Assembly: GCA_911728455.2 (NCBI GenBank)
Contig: OU452223.1
Span: 4,052,174 to 4,116,173, forward strand
Reading direction: 5' to 3'
Source of the DNA: Marthasterias glacialis
Lineage: Eukaryota; Echinodermata; Asteroidea; Forcipulatida; Asteriidae
DNA: 64,000 bases
Shown here: positions 42,786 to 54,480 of the stretch, in pieces
How the letters are laid out: every line of letters starts with the position of its first letter
How positions within the stretch are numbered: the first letter of the stretch is position 1
Notes under the pieces: model-generated
Databases searched by the model: none
Seen by the model: the letters and a program-made list of their open reading frames with translations, nothing else
What the model was told of the DNA's origin: nothing
Made by a program: the position numbers and the translations under genes

Positions 42786-45700
42786 ACGACTCCCCCCCCC
42801 CCCCACCTCCCCCGCACACACCCATACAGACATCAGCTAAAACAAATTCACATGAGATTTCACAAGAGATTTCAGTTATGTATAAATTATGCTTTTTCCT
42901 GCCTGCCCATTTTCACTTGATACATTTCGTGTTGTTAATGAGCTTGTTTGCTTAACATAAAGAATAATCATAATGTCAAAAGTTACCCATCAATTTTAGT
43001 AATTCATCTTTAATCATCGCTTTTAAAGGATGCCAATTTCGCCTGCCTTCCTGCGTATTATCACTAAGAAGAAGTGATTAAATTCAAGCTTTTAAAACAC
43101 TGGTTGTCATGGTTGACTATGAATTTATTATGTTAAATTTATTATGTTAACATTACAAGCGGCGCCAAAGGCGAAACACCGTGCAACCATTTTGCTGTAA
43201 TGCATAAATAATAGTTACCGAGGATAGCCGTGATCAAAACGTGTATTAACGACAACTCATATCATATTTCAAATGATAGAATATTATATTGTTTTGTTGT
43301 TGTTGCAGTTACAAGAAAGACTCATCGGGGGAAACATCCATACAAGTGCATATGTGTTCTAAATTTGACCAGGGAAATATCTCTTTGTAATTTTAATATT
43401 CATAAATCATAAAGATTCCTGTATGCAAAAAAACAAAAACAAAAACAAACAAACAAACAAAAACAACATCGATTCGTATAGGCCTAACTGTATTTGAACA
43501 TTAGAAATCAAAGATTCAACATCCACAATGCCCGTCATTGTGGGAACTGGTATAATTTTCTTTCTTGTCAATTTCAAACTTTTTAAACATGATTGTTCTT
43601 CAACAACGCAAGTTTCTTCTGCTATGACACAATATTAACATAGTGTCCCTTTAAAAGTGGCATAAATTAAATGTCGAGACACCGTGTTCAGCCTTTAAGC
43701 TATGTCTCTTTATCAAATTATTTCAAAGCCGCAAAGAATTGCTCAATCGCTGTTTCAGTTTTTCATGGACACTGATTCTGATAAAACATGGATTTCATGA
43801 CCGACTCTTTCATCGGATATCAGGAAGAGGTGAATGTTGAATCTTTGTTTTCAATGTTTACGAACAATAATACGAATCGATGCATTTTTTTTAAATCTTG
43901 CATACACGAGCATAATCATTTCTAAATATCTTTTTTGCAATGAGATGAGGGGTGATGTCTTGCCCCATTTATGACACTAAATCCAGCTCTTGAAAATTGG
44001 AGTCTGAAATCTACCCAATCCATCGAAACGAGGGCACTAAACCTTCATGGAATTCATTAGTACGGCACGCAGCCATCTGTTTGCCACTCCGTGTTTATTA
44101 TTAACAAAAACGTCTAAAAAATAAACAAAGCCCCCTTCACTGCCAATGGGGCATCTTGACTTTAGATCATGTAAATTAGTGAAGTGACTTGATGCAACTT
44201 ATGAAAACCCATGCTGTCATTTACAATGAGGCAAGCCTGTAATCGTGAAGTTGCCGACATGGAGATGAAGTCAGCTTGTGTTAAATGCGCTAACCATACC
44301 CAGCTATCTAGCTATAGCTACGGACAGCATGACCCACTAACGGAACATACAGTTATTTTCAATGCGACTTTCAATTAACGGAGAAATCCATTGTGATACA
44401 ATTTGTGAAAATACATTTAGTCAAGTATTTACTGGAGTAACCGGACCAGGGTTTAATTCAGATCAGAGTGTATGGAGGGAGACCCATTCAACTACTTTTA
44501 AACAAAAATATTATGCTGTTTATTATTTGCATAAGGCCCTCGATCTTCACTAGTGACAATTTGGGAGATACAAGAGTTATTTAGTACAATCTTTGTGGAT
44601 TTATAATTATTCCTAAAATGATTATCCGTGAAGCCAAGATTGTCTAGGAAGGCAGCGTTAAATTCGTATTGCATTAAGAATTGTCTTGAAAACTACATAT
44701 AGAACGTTTTCTCAATCAGTTTAATTGTTAATGTAATTAATTTTTTAGCGTTGATTTGTCAATGTAAACCGAACAGTTTTTAGTCCTTTGACCTTTTGTT
44801 TGGTGAATGAAACTGAAATGAAAATGAAATGAAATAGATTTATTAAGTTATTTCGTTGAATTTCTTTGTTTCTCATGGCGATTATTGGATGCGTTTCATT
44901 GTATCACAAGCAATTTCCACGAAATTGTTTCGTTGGGAGATTAATTAAACACTTCAGACAGAATTGTCAAATGAAACAGCCGTCGGAAACGTCAGTCTGC
45001 GTCTGACGTCACATTCCGAGCGGTTCACTTGACAATGTTTGTAGGCCTAGTGAAAATGTCTATAATAAACCATAACGGAGGGTGGATGGGTCCAGACTCA
45101 AACGGCTAAAGCTCCAATGTATTTCAAACGAAGCAAGTTCGACTCGTTATGACTTAGCTATACCTTCATATTAAGAACGTCTGTTTCATTTCGAAGTACT
45201 GCATTGAATAACCGGTCCACCGGAATGCCTTGTGACTTCAGCTACACAATTATATTAAATATCTGTTTATACATGATTCCCTTCTACGATAGAAATTGAA
45301 CATCGTCTGGATTTATTCTTATTACTATACTTTGATTAAAAATATGTTGTTTTTTTTAACTCATGTGCCAATCTAAACAGTACTTTGATAATTGACTGAT
45401 TTTTAAGGTGTTGCTTAATTTTCATTAAGTCTTGAATTGAGGTAATTTAGTGCTGTTTCCTTTGAAATTATAACGATATGTAGTTACCTGAAAATACTAG
45501 ATCACCACCTTACTGTTTTATATGAGATACAACGACGCCCCGTGTTTTTGCCATGCAGGTACAAGACATATTTATGACGTAGACGGCAGATGGTCATGTG
45601 GCAATCAGGGGCCGTAAGCCCAGCTCTATCTACAGTGAAGAGCAGCTATCCAAATCGCGTGTATGGTGTGCGTACTACACACCAAACTTATATGTGTGTC

Positions 45701-45900
45701 GGCAGACTAGTCTCCAGTTCCTTACGGGAGAGACTTAATTATTTATGGTCTTGGGAGCCCACGAGAGAGACTTTTGTTTGCTGTTATCGCAAACCCACCG
45801 GTTTCGTTTGTTGCAGATATTTCCTTTTTCTCGTCAACGACACTGCAATTCGAAAAACAAAATCACGTAAACATCGACTTGGTGTACTTTCGGCTGTCAG
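42786..45900. other. AT-rich stretch; no gene identified
   Basis: There is a C12 run at 42792 and an (AAAC)n patch at 43433-43462. A 131-codon plus-strand frame at 45590-45985 begins with ATG but shows no domain or splice structure, and overlaps the possible promoter noted next. Confidence 0.4.
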
Positions 45901-45924
45901 AAGGACTTCCCCCCAAAAAGAAGA

Positions 45925-46010
45925 CTTTATAAGTCCTGCTCTTTTCTGGAATTCGCTTGGTTGTCGAGTTGCTTTAGATTTGTGAACTTGGACATTATGG
46001 GAAGGTAAGA
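45925..46010 (+). promoter_or_regulatory. possible TATA promoter and non-coding first exon of the channel gene
   Basis: TTTATAAG at 45925-45932 is followed about 70 bases later by a consensus-like donor, GAAG|GTAAGA (GT at 46005-46006). A possible acceptor (gaacaagtaacag, ending at 47400) lies 80 bases before the channel's start codon. Together they would make a spliced 5' untranslated leader. This is inferred from signals only. Confidence 0.2.
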
Positions 46011-47400
46011 AACTTTCTGCGACGTCATGAATTAAGCTGTACTTATTTCAGTTCTCCGCTTTACCAACGTAAGATGATCGATGAACGAATGTTCACAAAA
46101 ATTGAGCTCATTGTGACTGTTTCACTGACTACTCCTTTTGTTGAGATATTAATAGTATAACTAAACAAAGTCGTTAATAACACTATATTCAGTGAATTCC
46201 AATAAAATAATCATCGTTTTAATTGATGTGAAGAGCCTGCTTTGTTTATTGTGCGCTGGGCAGACGTTTGTGAGCTAATAACTGTATCTTGGCCAACAGA
46301 TTGATCATTACCAATTTGTACGAGCAGGAGGAATAAATCAGGTGATATTAGACGTACTGGAGATGACATTTAAAATTACATTGAAATACTACATAGAGGA
46401 ACCGTTCTTAAAGAGTTGAGCATTTAAACTGTACGATATCGAGGGTCTGCATTTGTACCAACCGAACCCTCAAACCCGCATCGACGTATCGAATTATATA
46501 TATTTGATCTGAATTGGACAGCCCAATGCAATACTTGAAGGACATCTGGACAGCCGTATCTCAAGTATACCAGCATGGAAACAAATATATTTCTGCGTTG
46601 GGACAAACATTTACAAGATGACTACATGAGATGGAACTGGGTGGCTGCAGCAACTATTTCATGAAATGTCAATCAATTAGCTACTATTTGATTGCCCTTA
46701 CTCTCGCGACTTTATTTGTCTTTTTCTCATGCTGCGTGTAACATTAGCAGGCAGGTAAACACATGCGGGGTATACCTGGTGCTACGTTGGACCAATTGTG
46801 ACAACAAGTCTGAGGACTGATGTAGTTTGAAGGACTGCATTTACGCCACAGTGGCATCTACGACCACCGGGCCTTAACTTGCCCATGCTGACATTCTAAT
46901 TCATATTTCATGCCTGGTGCACACAGACATTGCCATCTATTCTTAGATCGATATCTAACATGATTGCCACTATCTGATGCCCAACTGGGAAAATAGACCG
47001 ACAAGCCTGCACGGTCGAGCAAGTGCAACCACGTAACCAGCTCAACTCGTACAAATCATGTTCAGCTCAAGATTATTGGAAGAGTACTCGCCTACGCTGA
47101 CTGACAAAGAGCGTCAGATGTGTGGATACGTCATCCGGATGCCTTGAAAACGAAGATGAAATTCATCTATAGTAAACTTGAACACCGATTCACCGCCCTA
47201 TACTTGATTTACCTCGTATCTGAACAACTTTTGATAAGCATCACATACCAACACCGACTAAATTATCGCCTCCCATCTGTACAAGCGCTGTATCCCCACT
47301 GGATTTAACAGTAACGGTATAACAGTAGTAGTTTGTGGACAGCAGGAAATAATTTCCATTCTGAAAATGATGTTCATCTTTGTTTTTCGAACAAGTAACA
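46011..47400. other. sequence upstream of the channel exon; no gene seen
   Basis: Short frames and no recognised repeat. It would be the first intron if the promoter proposal is right, otherwise upstream flank. Confidence 0.35.
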
Positions 47401-47481
47401 GGAGAAAAATAAGGACGGATAAACACTCGTGAGATTAGTTATTCCTGATTGACCTCGCGTGACCAGAAGAGAAACGTCAAG

Positions 47482-47977
47482 ATGGAAGGTGTTCCCATGG
47501 AAAACCTGAACTCCAATCCAGCTCCAGCTCCAGCTCCCACAGTGTTAGAACTCGACGTCACTCCACTAGTGGAGGTAACACCAACACCAAAACGGGTGGG
47601 TTTTAAGGTATCGTGTGTTTATTATATGCGAGTCTTTCTTCAGTTCGTTTGCTCATATGTAGGCCTGACGGCTATATTGGCGGGTTATCTAGTCTTTGGC
47701 GCCTTCGTGTTTCGGGCCATTGAAGCACCAGTTGAAACCAGAATGAGAAAAGAGATGAGAAGTGAAAAGAAAATTTTCTTCAACAAGATTTACGATGCTG
47801 CTAGTGTTATGAAGAAGGAGAACTGGACAGAGAATGCTCTAACTGATCTAAATTTACTCCAGAAAGACTTCATACATTTTTATAACTACGACATGCAGGA
47901 GGTGAATGGTGTTCCAGTCCAGAAGTGGTCTTTCGTGGGTTCCATGCTGTTCTCTCTGACTGTTTTAAGTACAATTG
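47482..47977 (+). CDS. two-pore-domain potassium channel (K2P), first coding exon
   Basis: K2P channels are dimeric background K+ channels of the plasma membrane; each subunit has four TM helices and two pore loops. This exon encodes 165 residues plus one base. Residues 1-50 are cytosolic and Pro/Ala/Thr-rich. TM1 is about 51-79 (YVGLTAILAGYLVFGAFVF, then RAIEAPVE). Residues 85-146 form the extracellular cap, with a possible N-glycosylation site NWT at 114. The pore helix and start of the filter are KWSFVGSMLFSLTVLSTIG. The frame ends at ACAATTG|GTAAGT, splitting the first Gly codon of GYG, a site where many K2P genes have an intron. I chose the ATG at 47482 (A at -3, G at +4); the frame extends upstream without another ATG. 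Subtype is unresolved, and later exons were not found in the window. Confidence 0.9.
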
Positions 47978-50100
47978 GTAAGTATTTTCTTAACCGGATT
48001 CAGTGTGCTGTTAACCGTTGGGGGAGGGGGGTAGAGGAAGGGCTATAATCAATCTGTAAGTGTGATTTATTCAGTATGGTTCTTGCAAAGAAGCCCCTCC
48101 CTAATTAACCAAGAAGGCTAGCCCAAACGTTGAGAAAGAGTGTACCCAAGACAAACTGAGTAGTGAATAACAAAAAAAAACAACTCCAAACTATCCACAA
48201 CCGAGCTAAGAAACGCAACGTTTCGTACCGGTACATGGGCACGGTGTTTCCAAAATGGCAGACACCTTGTGTGAAGAAATGTGACGTCAGTGAGGTGGGT
48301 CTATCGTGTTTTGTTCCCGAAGCAAAATTAATGGTGGAGGATTGCAAAGTTTGCAGCTATGAAGTTCCATAAGTTAATTATTCATCATTTACTCACAGGA
48401 ATTAATCATTGTGATTACGATTTATCAAGACTCGTTCTTTTTGACTCAGGGTTTTATACCGTATCACAGCGAGAACTGTATATATATATATTGTTGTTGT
48501 AATGATTGGCGACAATGCAATGGCCCGAAAATTTAATTTCGTCTCGGTAGAATCGTAAGCTCTTTCTTATCGTTGGTATGATGCATACTGGGTATGTATA
48601 CTGGATGTACAATATTAATTAATATGGGTATAGAGCAATTCTACTGTACACTTGAATGGAAATGACAACTCAAGGCTATTGAGACCTGACTCCAGAAGGC
48701 ATGCTGACCACATGTGGATGTTATAGTTATTGGTTTCCGAGTTCCACGATCGAACACTACGCCATCTGACCATATCGGTTTCGATTTAAGTCCTTCATGA
48801 ATTTTAAACTAACGTATCTTCTTACTGGAGTATGGGTGCCAGACCAATAACTGTTGTTATCCCTCATCAGACTACTCCAGATTATAAACACATTTTCAGA
48901 ACTCGAATACTGAAATTTGTTGGTTCGAGACCCACCCGCGTGTCGTGTGTAGACGTGAAAGTCTGTTTTATCCTGTAGGCAAGTCATTAAGTCATTGCGT
49001 CACACGCGCGCGTATCTGCCGCACGCTAAAAGTTGTTGCTACTTCCGGCTCCGAAGCTGGCATACGTTACACAAATCACTCATTTCATGGATGAAAAGCA
49101 TTTCTTAAGACACAGACTTTCAATTATGATAATGCCTTATTCTTTGCAGAACGTATGTAGAAGTCAAGTCTATTTATTAAACTTTTCTTGTGTTTGATTC
49201 ACCCCCTCCCCCCCCCCCCAAAAAAAGATCAATGCAACTTCTATGGGCAATCAGTGGAGTCAGTTTGTGCGCAGTGGGCGTGGCTTACCATGGAATTACG
49301 TTACACGTTCGAACACGTCTTATTGCCTAGTTATAGCCAAAGCGAACAAAGAACTAAAAAATGGTCTACTTCACCGACGCGAAAAGGGTATCAATAACTG
49401 TCAACGCATTATCTGATTAGGTGAAAATGATTTTGCTATAATATGCGCAAGAAATTACCAAATTACGGTTAAAATTAAAATATTAACCTTTTTACATTTC
49501 ATTTTGTTGTGTGATGACTCCCCGTTTTAGAGGTATGCGTCCCCAGGAATCATTGTTTTATTTGGCTTTGGTCTATTGAACAACATCGGTATTGAATCTG
49601 TTTTATAAAACCTTGAAATAATTCAAAACTTTATGACTCATACCCAGCCAATTTAAATGTTTGAGTTTTGCTTTAAAATAGCAATATTAATAATCACATG
49701 CAATGTGAAAATTTAAAATTGGATGTCACTTCATATATGCTTTTCTTTTCTATTTCAAAAAAGCAGTACAGCAAATATACCCGATGGTGTGAGAAAAACA
49801 AAATATCTACAGAATTTGTTATTTGTAAAAGTGACACTATTTCACGCATAAATCAAACTGCAACAATTTGAGTTCTGGCACATTGATTCAATTAACTTTT
49901 GTTTCTTGGCCCATTCGTTTCTATACACCGTTTACGGTACCTCTTAAAAAAAGAAAAAAAGAAGAGAGATTGTTTTCTAAAGTGCAACTGAATTTCCTTA
50001 GGCTTTATCAGCATATTCAGTGAGCTCTCAACATTACAGCCGTCGCGCCGACGCACCCGTATCTCCTTCGAGTCTAGAATTTGCAGACCTTTATTTTCCA
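47978..50100 (+). other. start of the K2P intron; no exon found
   Basis: The donor GTAAGT is at 47978-47983. I looked for an acceptor followed by two bases completing glycine and then a Tyr-Gly codon pair, and saw none here or farther right in the window. A C13/A7 run is at about 49205. A cluster of CpG with tgacgtcag lies at 48280-48290. Confidence 0.5.
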
Positions 50101-50106
50101 ACTTAC

Positions 50107-50203
50107 TTGAAACTCTCCGCAGGGTATTGACGGCCGATTCTTCAATGAGATTAGTGGAAGTAAAAAGGCAAGATTTAGACAGATCGCCATTGGATGGTGC
50201 CAT
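50107..50203 (-). CDS. candidate first coding exon, unknown protein
   Basis: On the minus strand an ATG at 50201-50203 opens MAPSNGDLSKSCLFTST, then NLIEESAVNTLRRVS. It meets a strong donor, TTTCAA|GTAAGT (GT at 50105-50106). The frame also has an earlier ATG at 50216-50218. If the donor is not used, the frame runs on to about 49892 and includes GLQILDSKEIRVRRRDG, in a CpG-rich part. The sequence looks more protein-like than other frames nearby, with an R-R-x-S kinase-type site. It is antisense within the presumed K2P intron. No family is recognised. Confidence 0.32.
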
Positions 50204-50219
50204 ATCATAATGTAACATT

Positions 50220-53200
50220 ATACAACTGGTTCACATAAATTAATTTACCTGCATGGTATTGGCTGGTTGGGGGTATTACTTGAAAAATAATCTCATCATT
50301 TTTGTCCCTTGGATGACACCAAGCTAGTCAGCCGTAACGGGATGAAAGAGAAGACCTGACGTATCGTCCAAGGATAGGCAATAATAAGATTACTGTTGAA
50401 CCGAAGATGAAACTGTGTAGGGAAGTTACTCTTTTCGTGTTTTTTTGTGTGGTCAGGCGAAAGTAGGGGACAACAATTTGGAATGAAGTTATTAATTTAA
50501 AGAGTAACCCGTTTATTTTGATAAATTCTTTTCTGCAGAGAGCACAATAGACGCGTCCCATACCTTGCGCTAAACCCCATTATCCATATTTAATCGATAT
50601 CATTGTCGAACGTGATAATAACTTGTACCGAATGCATCTCATCACGCATCATTCAGAATCAAATCGCTCAGCACTATCTACTCCGGACTATTATCTGACG
50701 TTGGCGAAGTGTCCTTAGTTGAGGTGTTGGATTTGTTTTAACTACACAGTATGACATGAACTCGGGTACAACACACATCATCATAATACTAGAAGCTTCT
50801 TGTTGTTTAACACATAAATCACACACAGTGGAATGCAGAGTTTTTTTTGTAGACTCAGCCGTCTATATAGACATAATATTGTGACATTATATATATCATT
50901 TCTCATATCCTAACTTCTACTAATTTTTCTAAATTATGACCCTACCAATGACAATCCAAATAAAACCAAATAATTGGGTAACAGTTTCAAACATGTTACA
51001 TTTCTGAAAGATAATCGAAAAATAAAAATCCAATAAAAATTGATATGTCCTCGTTCGCAGTGTTACTTGAAAGAGTAGCTAAACAAAAATAGAGAGAGAA
51101 CAAAGGGAAACAAACCCCATATCTGTTTGAGTTGTAAACAAAACAAAAGAAGAAAAAGAAGAAGAAATAACAAAATCCCCGAACTTTTAAAACCTCCATG
51201 GCTGTCACTTCGAAGAAGAGAAACAAACACGAGTTAATTCTTGTCGTGAGCATTATAATACAAAAGAAACCCGTTATACGCTTTACTCTTAAAAAAGAAA
51301 AGAAAAAAAAGAAAAGAAAAAAGATATACTATCCCTTTAAATTGACAGTAATTTGCAAAATTGCAAACCTATAAACTAAAGCAGATTTAAAAAATGCGCC
51401 ATCTGGTAACTGGTAATGGTACTTGTTCTCCTGCAATGGAACGTTTCTCAACCCTTTTATCACTGCGCATTTAGACATGTTAAGGCTCTTCGTGTTGACG
51501 CCAATTTTAATGTCAATTTTGCAATAATAGTATACGCTGACGAGCCTTTGGTATGATTTCAGTTCTATTTATGGGCTAAATAAAATAACATATACATATA
51601 TTTCAATTTATTTCTGGGCACTTATCGTTTTTGAGTTTTGCAACTTCGTTGTCTTGGGCACAAGACAATGTGAAATTGATAAAATAATATGCATGATGGA
51701 TTTTAATGTAGTCCATCATCTCCCAGCATTTACATTTCATACACAGAATACACAAGGGATTGTTTAATATGATAATATATTTTAATTTCAGATGGAGAAG
51801 AAAAACCCTGGGGTCATGCTTCTTCAATACATGGTTTCCTCTTTATTTAACATTGTTACTCGGGTCTTGCGATATTGTAGAAGTATTTCAGCAGGCCAAA
51901 TCGTTGGTACCCTCGCCAACAATGGACTCCACGGAGTAAGCTTCAGGAGGTCGATGCTACACAAACTAAAGCAAATAATTTTCAATTAAAAAAAAAGATC
52001 GACAAGGGAAAAGAGAGGAACAACTTTCACCGATTGAAAGAGATTGATTGCGCAATAATGAAAACAAAAGCAAACAAGCAATACAGTATGTTTTCAAATG
52101 ACAAGGCACTATCCTGCTACCAGTTTTGAATGCCGCTTTCGAAAGAACAATGATTAATAACTGTACATGTAACTTAAAAGGTTCTGATCATTTAACCCTT
52201 CCAGGCTACATTTCGTTAAATTGATATCCACGAATTTACCGCGTTAAAGGTTTATTGTCACTTTAATTTTTTCAACTGTTAATCAAATCGACCATCGCAA
52301 AGTTTGAATCTTAACATACTATAACACTAGGTAACTTGGAAATACTCTTGTTCATAACTTCAGTAATCCATTTAATTGATCTAGTCCTCCCCATGAATGA
52401 TATGAACTTTCAAATGCAATCTTATATCCAACGGTTTATGTTGTCCCATGGTTCTACAAATTATGCTTAAATACTTCAATGAAGTTTCCAAATCGTATGA
52501 CTGAATTGAGTATGATAATATAATCGCATGTTTTAACATATCTCTTGTAGAATCGAAGGGTATAATTGAATGATAAACGCCAACTGCTATTCTGCATTGT
52601 ATTATAAGTAGTGGTAAACACAGTGAAGTAGTTTTGATTGATTTAACACTTTGACAGAACGGCATTGTATATACTGGGTGTTAGAATTGTCAAGAAGCAC
52701 GATTTCGGCAGAAATAGCTCTCTATTGTATTAAGCTCTCTTGATATTTTTAGCTATAGGCTCGTTATCAGAACAAATGACTATTTCGAACGCCTTTGTTT
52801 TATGCATTTCCCTATTTAGACTAGACATTTATCTTGGTATGATATCTGTACATAATGTCCGTAGTTTATCGTCCCTTCGGATAGTTTGGTATTCAGTGAA
52901 GTAGTTTCATATGACCACGTCCACATACCACACTCAACATTTGGCCCCTGTCCCAATTTCAGTATATCAGATTATTATGACCAAGTTTAGGGTTTGCTGT
53001 GTAGTAGTTGAGCTTCCTGCTGAATGACATTTGCTTAAGGATTCGCAAAGAGACTAAACCATTAAAATACATGACTGCAGGTGTGCGATGGATGTGAGGA
53101 TTTACTTTTTAACAACGTCATACTTAGGTACCTGACAGTTCAGCGACACACTCGAAGCTACGCCACCCTTTACGACACATGTCCACTAGCGTATTAAGCA

Positions 53201-54160
53201 GTCAACTCTAAGTAAATTTGCAGAATGAATTCCCCGTTCCAGACAAGTAAACATCTCCCATTTACTTTGCCTTCATTAGGTCCTCCTCTTCAAATAAAAC
53301 CCTTGGTGGTTTTTGGTCAAAACTGCTTTAATGGAATTCACTCTAAATGTAGGCTTCGCTTCATCAATCGACAGTTTCCCCGACAAGTTGGATGTAATTA
53401 TCTCTACCAGTCTATGACAAGTAAAATCCATTCTAGCGCTAGTCCCATAATTACTCACACTGTATCACTCGGGTGTTAAAGTTGAAGGGAAGATAATATC
53501 AAACATGGCTCAGTAAAAAGATTCACTTTAATATTCAAACCGTCTTAAAAAGTACCGACGGTTGAAGAAAATATATTAAACCTTCCGTCAAAATGAATAA
53601 ATCAGATGACTTAAGTTATAGAGGAAGTGAGAATGTATTCAGTTGGGTTGTATAAAGGGCTTTTGGCAGGTGTCATTTTGGCATCTCATACCCACACAGT
53701 GGCTATACATGTGAAGAGAGAAACTTAAGATTTCAATTTCACCGAGTTATCAAACAGTGGATAACATCATTGTGTCGTATTGATGCAGTAAACTTTAACC
53801 TTTGTTAAGGAGAATCTTGTGTCATTTCAATCACGTCTAGGAGAACGCGCTGGCACCAGACTAAGAGCAAGCTTCATTAAGACATAAAAGAAATAGTAAC
53901 TGAAAGTAGAGAACCTTTTTGCATTTTCCCATTTGTTGCTGACCGACAGCCACAACACAAATCCTTCTAATTTGTCCAATTCTCTGAGTCATTTCCGGAG
54001 TAAACCAAAGCGAACATCCAACTGAATATAATCAGATAGTTCATTTATTAAAGAGCTAAGTGCCCCAACTAGCATCTATTATACTAAAATACAGGAAGTA
54101 ACCTTTAATTAATACCTTTTTGAGACTTCAGTAAAATTGAACTAAATTGTATAAGGTCAA
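50220..54160. other. long AT-rich stretch; no gene identified
   Basis: Only short random-looking frames. An A-rich patch is at 51290-51325. No repeat family or RNA gene recognised. It is probably intron or intergenic DNA. Confidence 0.4.
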
Positions 54161-54164
54161 GGCC

Positions 54165-54450
54165 TATGGTTATTATTATTATCATATCTTTTTTTTGTAA
54201 TGAAACCAAGGGACCCTCAAAAGTGACTAGCACTGTGGCCCGTAGGCCTGAAGATACTTGTGCAGAGGAGGTGGTGAAGAAATGTCAGTTTTAGATGTGG
54301 GAGGAAAACCCAAAATAGGGAAAACCCACGCAATCAGGTAGGGACTGAAAACCCAATCCACATGCAAGGCTCCAGTCCGGGATTAGAACCGGGGTCACAG
54401 AGGTGAAAGGCAGGGAAAGAAACCAAGCTGAGCCAACCTGTATGCCAAAA
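54165..54450 (-). mobile_element. SINE-like element with tRNA-type B box
   Basis: It runs from ggttattattattat through ctgaagatacttgtgcaga, gggaaaacccacgcaatcag, gtagggactgaaaacccaat, ccacatgcaaggctccagtc, cgggattagaaccggggtc to gaaaggcagggaaagaaacca. The minus strand of ccgggattagaacc is close to a pol III B box (GGTTCTAATCCC). I recall this series as a dispersed repeat of echinoderm genomes. It is a different family from the SINE at 26.7 and 42.6 kb. Confidence 0.62.
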
Positions 54451-54480
54451 TTGAACAATATAAGCGATAGCAACAATCAA

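Noticed and set aside
45590..45985. 131-codon plus-strand frame starting with ATG
   Set aside because: It has no domain, no splice context and an uneven residue make-up; it may be chance. The DNA may instead hold the channel gene's promoter.
53225..53479. 84-codon plus-strand frame starting with ATG
   Set aside because: No domain, no splice context, and the composition is that of the surrounding DNA.
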